Below, one piece after another: positions 31,201-38,362 of a DNA stretch of 64,000 nucleotides. This DNA is from Micromonospora sp. WMMA1947. Lineage in GTDB: Bacteria > Actinomycetota > Actinomycetes > Mycobacteriales > Micromonosporaceae. Both the position numbers and the translations under genes were made by a program. Within the stretch, counting starts at the first letter, position 1. Every line of letters begins with the position of its first letter. The DNA lies in contig NZ_CP114909.1 of the NCBI RefSeq assembly GCF_027497355.1, positions 3,925,001 through 3,989,000 of the forward strand, in the 5' to 3' direction. Below the pieces are notes generated by a model, which had not been told where the DNA came from, made no database searches, and saw nothing but the letters and a program-made list of their open reading frames with translations.

Positions 31201-31956
31201 ACGCTCGTGAACACCGCGACCGGCGGCACGTCGGGCCAGGCCCTGCTGCGGGCCGTGCTCCGGGACAGCTCGGTGCTGCCCGGCGCCCCGGACACCACCG
31301 CCGGTGACATCCGGACCGCCACCGTCACCTTCACCTCCGGCGGCGTGACGCTGTGCACCGCCGTGCCTGCCCTGCTCGGCACGGCCACCACCACCGCGTC
31401 CGCGGCGTGCACGGCCACCCTGCCGAAGGGCACGCACACCGTCACCGCGACCGTGGGCGGCACCTACACGGGCAGCACCACCGCCCAGGTGACGGTCGCC
31501 GTCTCCGACGGCGGGTTCCTCACCGGCGGCGGCGAGTTCACCGCCGCCCGCTCGGCGGGGGCATACCCGGCCGACGTGAACTCCACAGTCGAGGTGGAGC
31601 TGAACGCGAAGCCGGGCAAGGCGAACAAGCCCGCCACGGGCAAGGCCGAGGTCGAGTTCCGCTCCGGCGGGAAGGCGTACACGATCAAGGCCGGCCCCGT
31701 CGACGCGCTCGGCGTCACCTCGGCGGGCAAGGTCGCCCAGGTGCGCTACCAGGCCGCCCTGTACGACAACAAGGGCAAGCTGGTGGCCTCCGGCCTGACC
31801 CTGGCCGTGACGGTGACCGACCGGGGCGCCCCCGGTCGGAACGACACCGTCGGGGTGACGCTCTGGAACGGCCGCTCGCTGCTGTTCTCGTCCGACTGGA
31901 CGGGCGGCGGCACCGCCGAGGTCAAACTGAAGGGCGGCAACCTCACCGTCCACTGA
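28252..31956 (+). CDS. Large secreted reprolysin-like zinc metalloprotease with C-terminal Ig-like domains
   Basis: The 1234-residue protein starts at TTG 28252 (AGGGAG five bases upstream). A signal peptide is visible: basic residues, then AALLVAALAAATLPVLAAPAPASA, cleaved near residue 48. A prodomain runs to about residue 230. The metzincin catalytic site is HEMGHQFAGNH (His386, Glu387, His390, His396), with the Met-turn SIMAYAGIC (Met425). Ig/cadherin-like modules (NHAPVVTVPDTVTI, DADGDTVTYLW, an Ig-like repeat near 900-960) and a C-terminal GGGEFT... beta domain follow. It is probably an extracellular protease that digests host or environmental protein. It appears monocistronic. Confidence 0.9.
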   Translation: MRITLWRPPRDRQPAGRSRRGRTAALLVAALAAATLPVLAAPAPASAAPGVHGPWQKVDGKPAATKAGRKAAIKAKRLAAYKLDRGTMKGLLDEAPAEKRVAVARVPKQVVSLPAPDGTFQRFELVDSPVMEAGLAAKHPDITTYAGKGLDDPTATIRADLTPLGFHASVRSAKGNWYIDPYYQRDQSLYASYFARDLEHPEGEFVEREDVTQEAHALAEEIAEAEVPAGPLVKLRTYRVALVTDPSYATYFGAENVTAAKVTLMNRVTQIYEDETAIRLVLINDTDKTNLNTPALATEPNGPCGAAACFTPAQLTSCGGGTLSRNRIVLGQLVGASNYDVGHIGLGVNGGGVASLGVIGGNGKAQGCTGLPTPVGDFYAVDYVSHEMGHQFAGNHTFNGTQYNCSGGNRSAANSYEPGSGSSIMAYAGICQQDNLQPHSDPYWSHRSYTEITNYVTSNRPAINEVQTVSLYGFDADGDSFTVSYAGTDSAPIVRGVNYTIAGIKAAIEGIAGWPAGATVTVAAFGGSGTLNDNGFQVTFGGTLATTNVAALELTNASGASGFVGETAKGGAIDNGGWLVEETTNHAPVVTVPDTVTIPVRTPFALTGSATDADGDTVTYLWEQNDRGATTGTALTNNTKVNGPLFRVFSEAAIVSPTDTLKYYSPGLNAVTTDSTRVFPDMRQILAGNTNAATGACPAAPAPPATGGASNVPAELVDCYSEFLPTRDWVGIAGDRTLHFKLTARDGRLGGGGIGSGDVSVVLAPDAGPFLVTSQGTAAVLDGGSAQTVTWDVAGTDVAPVNAAQVKISLSADGGLTFPYVLAEQTANTGSATVTLPNVATGKARIKIEAVGNVFFDVNDADFTIRSAPAVTSTAPDGGVNVQYSDALSPAVTVTATDGDTTGADLTAAATGLPAGLSLAVTSTSATDARPGTRTWTVAGTTTAAPGDYPVTVTVSDGSGLTGSTSFTVTVAPEDAAVSWAGDTLVNTATGGTSGQALLRAVLRDSSVLPGAPDTTAGDIRTATVTFTSGGVTLCTAVPALLGTATTTASAACTATLPKGTHTVTATVGGTYTGSTTAQVTVAVSDGGFLTGGGEFTAARSAGAYPADVNSTVEVELNAKPGKANKPATGKAEVEFRSGGKAYTIKAGPVDALGVTSAGKVAQVRYQAALYDNKGKLVASGLTLAVTVTDRGAPGRNDTVGVTLWNGRSLLFSSDWTGGGTAEVKLKGGNLTVH

Positions 31957-32041
31957 TCCACGCGGTAGACGCGGGAGGGCACCGGTCACGGTGTCCTCCC
32001 GCGTTGCGTCCCCGGCTCCGTCGATGGCGTACCGTCGGGCC

Positions 32042-32680
32042 ATGAGCAGCCGACCTGCCGCGGGGGGTGGCCGGTGGGTCGAGGTCGACCCCGGCCGCAT
32101 CGCCCGCTGGGTCGAGGGCTTCACCGACCGGCACGGCCCGCCGACCACGACCGTGCACGAGTACGGGCTGCTGCTCACCGCCCCGGACGGCGCCACCGCC
32201 GAGCTGCACACCCCGCCCGGCGCGAGCGCGTCGGCGGACGTACCCGGATTCGTCGCCTCCGCCACGGCGGCCCGCCGGCTCGGTCTGCTCCTGGCCCGCA
32301 AGGGCGCTGTCGCGGTCGGCGTCGCCGACGGCACCGACCTGGTGGTCTCCAAGGTGGACACCCGGTACGTGCAGGGCCGGACCGCGGCGGGCGGCTGGTC
32401 CCAGCAGCGGTTCGCCCGGCGGCGCGACAACCAGGCGAAGGCCGCGCTGGGCGACGCGGCCGAGCTGGCCGTACGCCTGCTGTTGCCGGAGGCGGGCACG
32501 CTGGCGTCGCTGGTCTGCGGCGGCGACCGGCGCGCGGTGGACACGGTGCTCGCCGACCGCCGGCTGGCCCCGCTCGCGGCGCTGCGCGCGCCGCGCCTGC
32601 TCGACGTGCCGGAACCCCGGCACGCGGTGCTGGTGGCCGCCGTCGCCGCCGCCCGGGCGGTCCACATCCTGGTCCGCTGA
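32042..32680 (+). CDS. acVLRF1-type peptidyl-tRNA hydrolase/release factor
   Basis: This belongs to the actinobacterial Vms1-like release factor family, which is related to eRF1 and proposed to release nascent chains from stalled 60S/50S subunits. The 212-residue product begins MSSRPAAGGGRWVEVDPGRI. It holds the hallmark segment VQGRTAAGGWSQQRFARRRDNQ (about residues 114-135), whose glutamine-rich loop corresponds to the catalytic loop of the family. ATG 32042 is chosen over the ATG/GTG starts upstream because the family starts there. It is flanked by secreted proteins with which no functional link is apparent. Confidence 0.88.
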   Translation: MSSRPAAGGGRWVEVDPGRIARWVEGFTDRHGPPTTTVHEYGLLLTAPDGATAELHTPPGASASADVPGFVASATAARRLGLLLARKGAVAVGVADGTDLVVSKVDTRYVQGRTAAGGWSQQRFARRRDNQAKAALGDAAELAVRLLLPEAGTLASLVCGGDRRAVDTVLADRRLAPLAALRAPRLLDVPEPRHAVLVAAVAAARAVHILVR

Positions 32681-32842
32681 ACAGGAAAGATCACCTCAAG
32701 ACGACTCAATCCCGCTTCTCGAAGGTGCATCGAATCGACTCGATGCCTATCGTCGGTGTCACGAAGCCGGGTCTCCGGGCGACCCGCAGGGCAGCTTCGC
32801 CTCCGCCATCACGTGCCGACATCGTTGGGAGAGAACAACTTC

Positions 32843-34054
32843 ATGAGCGGATATCAGGACGGCCGGCTGCGTGCCCGGTGGCGCCGTGCGACGAGGCTCC
32901 TCGTCGCGGCGGCGGCGGTGAGCGCCGGAAGCCTCGTGCTCACCACCGCACTCACGGCCGGTACGGCGAACGCGGGCCCGGCGCAGCGCGCCGCCCTCGC
33001 CGCGCCCACCGTCAGCAGCGTCACCGCGGGCGGCGCGCACACGTGCGCGATCAGCACCGACGGGGGACTGTGGTGCTGGGGCTCGAACTACGGCGGTCAG
33101 CTCGGCGACGGGACCACCACGAACCGCAGTGCCCCGACGCAGGTCGGCACCGCCACCTGGACGAACGTCGACGCCGGTTCCGGGCACACCTGCGCGGTCC
33201 GCACGGACGGGACGCTGTGGTGCTGGGGCTCGAACTTCCGGGGCCAGCTCGGCGACGGGAGCACCACCAGCCGCAGCACCCCGGTGCAGGTCGGCACCGC
33301 GACCACCTGGGCCCGGGTCGACGCCGGCCCCCAGCACACCTGCGCGATCCGCACCGACGGCACGCTCTGGTGCTGGGGCTTCAACCGGACCACCCAGCTG
33401 GGCGTCGGCGCCTCGCCGTACGTCGCGAACACCCCGCTGCAGGTCGGCACGGCCACCGACTGGGTGAGCGTCTCGACCGGCTACGGGCACACCTGCGGCA
33501 TCCGGACCGGCGGCACGCTCTGGTGCTGGGGGGCCAGCTCGGACGGCCAGCTCGGGCTCGGCAACCTGACGCCCCAGACCGCGCCCGCGCAGGTCGGCAC
33601 CGCGACCGGGTGGACCGGCGTCGCGGCCGGGTACGCGCACACCTGCGGGGTCCGCTCCGGCGCGCTGTGGTGCTGGGGTGAGAACGGCTACGGGCAGCTC
33701 GGCGTGAGCGGCACCTACCGGACCGCGCCGGTGCAGATCGGCACCGCCACCACCTGGAACCGGATCGCCGCCAGCAGCGACACGTCCTGCGCGTCGCGTA
33801 CCGACGGCACCCTGTGGTGCTGGGGCAAGAACTCGGCCGGCCAGGTGGGCGACGGCAGCACCACCCACCGGTCCGCGCCCGCCCAGGTCGGTAGCGCCAC
33901 CAGCTGGACCGGCGGCCTCGCGGTCACCGATCACGGCTGCGCGATCCGTACCGACGCCGGCCTGTGGTGCTGGGGCGACAACAGCGGGGGCCAGCTCGGT
34001 GACGGGACGACCGTCAACCGGTCCACCCCGGGTCAGGTGACGCTGCCGGCCTGA
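32843..34054 (+). CDS. Secreted RCC1-repeat beta-propeller protein
   Basis: The 403-residue protein starts at ATG 32843 with GGGAGAGAA upstream. Its signal peptide has basic residues followed by [22 protein letters not shown], ending near TANA. The mature part is seven RCC1-type blades, each carrying a cysteine in the HTC-like strand and another in LWCWG. The 14 cysteines are thus regularly paired, which suggests one disulfide per blade outside the cell. No enzymatic domain is seen, so it is likely a ligand- or protein-binding propeller. It is convergent with the YpfJ-type peptidase gene and shares a bidirectional terminator with it. Confidence 0.9.
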   Translation: MSGYQDGRLRARWRRATRLLVAAAAVSAGSLVLTTALTAGTANAGPAQRAALAAPTVSSVTAGGAHTCAISTDGGLWCWGSNYGGQLGDGTTTNRSAPTQVGTATWTNVDAGSGHTCAVRTDGTLWCWGSNFRGQLGDGSTTSRSTPVQVGTATTWARVDAGPQHTCAIRTDGTLWCWGFNRTTQLGVGASPYVANTPLQVGTATDWVSVSTGYGHTCGIRTGGTLWCWGASSDGQLGLGNLTPQTAPAQVGTATGWTGVAAGYAHTCGVRSGALWCWGENGYGQLGVSGTYRTAPVQIGTATTWNRIAASSDTSCASRTDGTLWCWGKNSAGQVGDGSTTHRSAPAQVGSATSWTGGLAVTDHGCAIRTDAGLWCWGDNSGGQLGDGTTVNRSTPGQVTLPA

Positions 34055-34069
34055 CCGCCCCGGAAACGA

Positions 34070-34109
34070 CATCGGCCCGCACCGCCGTCTGCGGCGGTGC
34101 GGGCCGATG
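34070..34109. terminator. Bidirectional terminator between convergent genes
   Basis: A perfect 17-bp stem (34070-34086 with 34093-34109, loop GTCTGC) lies between the stops of the RCC1 gene and the convergent metallopeptidase gene. Its symmetry lets it serve both strands. Confidence 0.85.
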
Positions 34110-34122
34110 CGGTCTGCGGGGA

Positions 34123-35037
34123 TCAGGCCCCCGAACCGAAGGTGTCGCAGGACTTCGGGTCACCGGTGGTGAAGCCCTTGGTGAACCACTGCTTGCGCTG
34201 CTCCGAGGTGCCGTGGGTGAACTCGTCCGGGTTCACCGGCCGGCCGGAGCGCTCCTGGATCGCGTCGTCGCCGATCTTCTCGGCGGCGTCGATGGCCTGC
34301 GAGATGTCCTCCTCGGTGATGCTCTTGAAGATCTTCTGCCCGCGGTCGTCGGCGGTGCCGGTGGCGTTCTTCGCCCACGCGCCGGCGTAGCAGTCGGCCT
34401 GCAGCTCGAGCTTCACCGACAGCGCGTTCGCGCTCTGCGGGTCGCGCTCCTGCTGGCGGCGCATCTGCGCCTCGGTGCCGAGCAGGTCCTGCACGTGGTG
34501 GCCGTACTCGTGGGCCAGCACGTACGGCTGGGCGAACTCACCCTTGGCGCCGAGCTGGTCGGCCAGCAGCCGGTAGAACGTGAGGTCGATGTAGACCTGG
34601 TCGTCGGCCGGGCAGTAGAACGGGCCCACGCCGGAGTCGGCGGCGCCGCAGGCGGTGCTCACGTTCTGGCTGAAGAACACGGTCTTCGACGGCTTGTACT
34701 GCTCGCCGAACGCCTCCGGCATCGCGGTACGCCAGTACGCCTGGATCGAGTTGACGTAGAGGGTGTTGCGGCAGTCGAGCTGCTCCAGTGCGTCCTGTGC
34801 CGAGCACTTCTGCTCCAGCGAGGTGTTGTCGCCCTGCTCGGAGCCGCCGCCGTTGGTGGCGGCGTTGAGGCCGAAGCCGCCGCCCACCAGGGCGACCAGT
34901 ACGGCGATGATGATGCCCACGATCCCGCCCCGGCCGCCGCCGATCGGGATCGGAATGCCCATCCCGCCGCCTCCGCCGGACCCTCGCCGGTCGTCCACCT
35001 GGCTGGTGTCGACCCTCGCGTTCTCGTTCAGCTCCAT
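34123..35037 (-). CDS. YpfJ-type neutral zinc metallopeptidase, membrane-anchored
   Basis: The 304-residue product has a glycine-rich cytoplasmic N-terminus and one transmembrane helix (about residues 37-60, GGIVGIIIAVLVALVGGGFG). An extracellular YpfJ domain follows, with the zincin motif HEYGHH at residues 176-181 and the downstream ligand motif ELQADCYAG. FYCPADDQVYIDLTF, DEFTHGTSEQR and the C-terminal PKSCDTF are family features. The role of YpfJ proteins is not established. ATG 35037 gives the complete protein; it diverges from the ABC-F gene. Confidence 0.9.
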   Translation of the reverse strand: MELNENARVDTSQVDDRRGSGGGGGMGIPIPIGGGRGGIVGIIIAVLVALVGGGFGLNAATNGGGSEQGDNTSLEQKCSAQDALEQLDCRNTLYVNSIQAYWRTAMPEAFGEQYKPSKTVFFSQNVSTACGAADSGVGPFYCPADDQVYIDLTFYRLLADQLGAKGEFAQPYVLAHEYGHHVQDLLGTEAQMRRQQERDPQSANALSVKLELQADCYAGAWAKNATGTADDRGQKIFKSITEEDISQAIDAAEKIGDDAIQERSGRPVNPDEFTHGTSEQRKQWFTKGFTTGDPKSCDTFGSGA

Positions 35038-35283
35038 GTTGACCCCGATCACCGATGTGTCCGTTTGTGATGGTTGCGGTACCGGACCGGGTCCGGACGG
35101 CGGGTTTCGTACCCGATGATCTTGCACGGTAATCCGGGGGAGGGGGCCCGCGGGGACCGGTACACTTGCCCCCGTGCTGCGCTGCGAAGGCTGAACCGCC
35201 CCGCGCCGACGGGAAATTCCACCCGCCGGCGCTTTCGCGTGCCCTGAATCAGCCCTTCCGGACCCGAGAGCGAGTACTCCGAG

Positions 35284-36891
35284 ATGATCACTGCCACCGG
35301 CCTGGAACTGCGCGCCGGTTCCCGGATCCTGCTGTCCGACACCACCCTGCGGGTGCAGCCGGGGGACCGGATCGGCCTGGTCGGCCGCAACGGCGCCGGC
35401 AAGACCACCACCCTGAAGGTGCTCGCCGGGGAGGGGCAGCCGTACGGCGGCCAGATCGACCGGCGCAGCGCCATCGGCTACCTGCCGCAGGACCCACGTA
35501 CCGGTGACCTGGACGTCACCGGCCGGGACCGGGTGCTCTCCGCCCGCGGGCTGGACGTGCTCATGGCGCAGATGAAGGAGCTGGAGAACAAGCTCGCCGA
35601 GGGCGCCGACGACGAGCGGCTGGTCCGCCGCTACGGTGCGCTGGAGGACCAGTTCGCCTCGCTCGGCGGCTACGCGGCCGAGGCCGAGGCGGCCCGCATC
35701 TGCGCCAACCTCGGCCTGCCCGACCGCGCTCTGGCGCAGACCATCGGCACGCTCTCCGGCGGTCAGCGCCGCCGCATCGAGCTGGCCCGGATCCTGTTCC
35801 GCGACGCCGGCGAGAACGGCGGCGGCATCCTGCTGCTCGACGAGCCCACGAACCACCTCGACGCCGACTCGATCACCTGGCTGCGCGGGTTCCTCGCCAA
35901 CCACAAGGGCGGCCTGATCGTGATCTCCCACGACGCCTCGCTGCTGGAGGCCGTGGTCAACAAGGTCTGGTTCCTGGACGCCACCCGGTCCGTGGTCGAC
36001 ACGTACAACCTGGGGTGGAAGGCGTACCTGGAGGCGCGCGAGACCGACGAGCGGCGCCGCCGCCGGGAGCGCGCAAACGCCGAGAAGAAGGCCGGCGCCC
36101 TGATGGCGCAGGCGGACAAGATGCGGGCCAAGGCCACCAAGACCGTCGCCGCGCAGAACATGGCCCGGCGCGCCGAGCGCCTGCTCTCCGGCCTGGACGA
36201 GGTCCGCGTCGCGGACAAGGTCGCGAAGGTACGGTTCCCGAGCCCCGCGCCGTGCGGCAAGACGCCGCTGACCGCGACTGGCCTGTCCAAGTCGTACGGG
36301 TCGCTGGAGATCTTCACCGACGTCAACGTGGCGGTCGACCGGGGTTCCCGGGTGGCCATCCTCGGCCTCAACGGCGCCGGCAAGACCACGCTGCTGCGGA
36401 TGCTCGGCGGGCTGCTGGAGCCGGACACCGGCGAGGTACGCCCCGGGCACGGGCTGCGGCTGGGCTACTACGCCCAGGAGCACGAGACGCTCGACGTGGA
36501 CCGGACGATCCTGGAGCACATGCGCAGTGCCGCGTCCGACCAGACCGACACCGACCTGCGCAAGATCCTCGGCGCGTTCCTGTTCTCCGGCGAGGACGTG
36601 GACAAGCCGGCGGGTGTGCTCTCCGGCGGTGAGAAGACCCGGCTGGCGCTGGCCACGCTGGTCTGCTCCGGCGCCAACGTGCTGCTGCTGGACGAGCCGA
36701 CGAACAACCTCGACCCGGTCAGCCGGGAGCAGGTGCTCGACGCGATCGCCCGCTATCCGGGCGCGATCGTGCTGGTCACGCACGACCCGGGCGCGGTCAG
36801 CGCGCTCAAGCCGGACCGCGCGATCCTGCTGCCCGACGGCGACGAGGACGCCTGGTCCGACGACCTGCTGGAGCTGGTCGAGCTGGCCTGA
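35284..36891 (+). CDS. ABC-F family ATPase
   Basis: ABC-F proteins are soluble twin-ATPase factors that act on the ribosome, in translation control or antibiotic protection. The 535-residue protein has two nucleotide-binding domains. Walker A motifs are GRNGAGKT (about residue 37) and GLNGAGKT (about residue 362); signatures are LSGGQRRRIEL and LSGGEKTRLAL; Walker B motifs are LLLDEPTNHLD and LLLDEPTNNLD. An arginine-rich linker (ETDERRRRRERANAEKKAG) separates the domains. No transmembrane segment is present. It is probably a housekeeping ABC-F such as EttA/Uup type; a resistance role cannot be claimed. Confidence 0.93.
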   Translation: MITATGLELRAGSRILLSDTTLRVQPGDRIGLVGRNGAGKTTTLKVLAGEGQPYGGQIDRRSAIGYLPQDPRTGDLDVTGRDRVLSARGLDVLMAQMKELENKLAEGADDERLVRRYGALEDQFASLGGYAAEAEAARICANLGLPDRALAQTIGTLSGGQRRRIELARILFRDAGENGGGILLLDEPTNHLDADSITWLRGFLANHKGGLIVISHDASLLEAVVNKVWFLDATRSVVDTYNLGWKAYLEARETDERRRRRERANAEKKAGALMAQADKMRAKATKTVAAQNMARRAERLLSGLDEVRVADKVAKVRFPSPAPCGKTPLTATGLSKSYGSLEIFTDVNVAVDRGSRVAILGLNGAGKTTLLRMLGGLLEPDTGEVRPGHGLRLGYYAQEHETLDVDRTILEHMRSAASDQTDTDLRKILGAFLFSGEDVDKPAGVLSGGEKTRLALATLVCSGANVLLLDEPTNNLDPVSREQVLDAIARYPGAIVLVTHDPGAVSALKPDRAILLPDGDEDAWSDDLLELVELA

Positions 36892-37203
36892 CCCCGCCCG
36901 CCCTCCTCCCCCCACCCCCCAGGGCACTCTGCTGGTCGATCATGAAGGTGGCGGCATTTTTGGAGATCCACATCGCCGTCAACTTCATGATCGACGGGGT
37001 GGGGGGGGCGACCGTGGTGCCGCGTGTCGCTCGTCCGGCGGGGCGGTACGGATCAGCCGACCGGAAGGATCACTCTATCGGGAAGCTGACATTGCGTAGC
37101 GTGTCGGTTGGCGAATAGTTGATATCTGGCGCATGATCGTCCGAGGCGGTCTAATAGGTGGGACCGTATCCGAACCGCACAGTCTGGGACGTGAGGAATC
37201 AGC
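36892..37203. other. Intergenic region upstream of a small HTH gene
   Basis: The first part holds C-rich runs and a palindromic element at 36935-36995. From about 37070 to 37160 the DNA becomes markedly more AT-rich, as expected for a promoter, but I could not find a convincing -35/-10 pair. No gene is seen. Confidence 0.55.
36935..36995. repeat. Palindromic element with GTCGATCATGAAG ends
   Basis: GTCGATCATGAAG (36935-36947) and CTTCATGATCGAC (36983-36995) are perfect 13-bp inverted ends. Pairing extends to 21 bp with two mismatches around a 19-base centre. It sits downstream of the ABC-F gene and may serve as its transcription end, but the clean ends suggest a dispersed element. Confidence 0.65.
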
Positions 37204-37431
37204 ATGGCAGCCACCGGCACAGCCACCAGCACTGAGAAGGGTCGCCGGATCGTCGGGGCCGAGCGTCAGACGCTCGCCAAAGACCTGGTAAAGCGGTACA
37301 CCGGCGGAGAGAGCATTCGTGCTCTGGCGGCCTCGACCGGCCGTTCCTACGGGTTCATCCACCGGGTGCTCACCGAGTCCGGGGTGCAGCTGCGGCAGCG
37401 CGGCGGCGCCCGGCGCCGGAAGAAGGCGTGA
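37204..37431 (+). CDS. Small helix-turn-helix protein
   Basis: The 75-residue product has a Ser/Thr-rich N-terminus and then a recognisable HTH: TLAKDLVKRYTGGESIRALAASTGRSYGFIHRVLTESGV (about residues 23-61). A strongly basic tail (RQRGGARRRKKA) follows. Such short HTH proteins are conserved in actinobacteria next to ABC-F and crotonase genes; their targets are unknown. ATG 37204 is preceded by GTGAGGAA. It is probably co-transcribed with the crotonase gene 43 bp downstream. Confidence 0.82.
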   Translation: MAATGTATSTEKGRRIVGAERQTLAKDLVKRYTGGESIRALAASTGRSYGFIHRVLTESGVQLRQRGGARRRKKA

Positions 37432-37474
37432 CCCGCCCCCCAGCGTCGTCCACCAGCGTGTTGCGGGGCGTCCG

Positions 37475-38242
37475 GTGACCGCCGAGACGACCGGAGTGCG
37501 CTTCGACTGCGACGGGCCGGTCGCGACGGTGACGTTGTGCCGGCCCGACGTACTGAACGCCCAGACCCCGGCGATGTGGCGCGCGATGAGTGACTTCTCC
37601 CGCGACCTGCCCGGCGACGTGCGCGTCGTCGTCGTACGCGGGGAGGGGCGCGCCTTCTCCGCGGGCCTGGACCTGGCGGTCGCCGGTGCGACCGGGCCGG
37701 GCTCCTTCGCCGAGCTGGCCGCGATGCCGGAGGCGGAGTGCGCCGACCGGATCGCCGACTACCAGGGTGGGTTCACCTGGCTGCACCGGCCGGACGTGGT
37801 GTCGATCGCCGCCGTGCAGGGCCACGCCATCGGCGCCGGCTTCCAGCTGGCGCTGGCCTGCGACATGCGGGTGCTCGCCGCCGACGCGAAGCTCTCGATG
37901 GCCGAGGTGACCCTCGGCCTGGTTCCCGACCTGGCCGGCACGCGCCGCCTGGTCGAGCTGGTCGGCTACTCCCGGGCGCTGGAGATCTGCGCCACCGGCC
38001 GCCGGATGGACGCCGCCGAGGCGGACCGGATCGGCCTGGCCACGCTCGTGGTGCCGAACGACGAGCTGGACGGCGCCGTGCGTGATCTGTCCGCCGGGCT
38101 GCTCGCGAACAACCGGGACGCGATCGTCGAGATCAAGGCGCTGCTCGCGGGCGCGGCCGTACGCTCGCACGCCGAGCAGCAGCGCGCCGAGCGGGAGGCG
38201 CAGACCCGGCGGATCCGGGACCTGGCCGGGCGGGGCGAATAG
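37475..38242 (+). CDS. Enoyl-CoA hydratase/isomerase family protein
   Basis: The 255-residue product has the crotonase fold signatures: the oxyanion-hole strand GRAFSAGLDLA, the second oxyanion-hole segment GHAIGAGFQLALACD, and LSMAEVTLGLVPDLAGTRRL. The first catalytic glutamate of true hydratases (in GxCELA) is replaced by Gln in GFQLAL; the second (AEVTLG) is kept. Activity may therefore be isomerase- or hydrolase-like, or altered. GTG 37475 gives the family-like N-terminus (VTAETTGVRFDCDGPVATVTL). It follows the small HTH gene. Confidence 0.85.
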   Translation: MTAETTGVRFDCDGPVATVTLCRPDVLNAQTPAMWRAMSDFSRDLPGDVRVVVVRGEGRAFSAGLDLAVAGATGPGSFAELAAMPEAECADRIADYQGGFTWLHRPDVVSIAAVQGHAIGAGFQLALACDMRVLAADAKLSMAEVTLGLVPDLAGTRRLVELVGYSRALEICATGRRMDAAEADRIGLATLVVPNDELDGAVRDLSAGLLANNRDAIVEIKALLAGAAVRSHAEQQRAEREAQTRRIRDLAGRGE

Positions 38243-38362
38243 CCGGTACGGCGATTTCGTAAGGACCGTCCGGGAAGATCTGGGTTACTCGCGAGGTTGT
38301 CACAGGCGTCGGGAGAATGGACTCCGACGGTTCATGCTGCCCCGACGACCCGGAGGTGACGA

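Noticed and set aside
28201..32730. 1509-codon open frame on the minus strand opposite the metalloprotease
   Set aside because: It covers the protease and neighbouring genes in antisense, has a repetitive Arg/Gly/Val/Ala composition and no recognisable motif.
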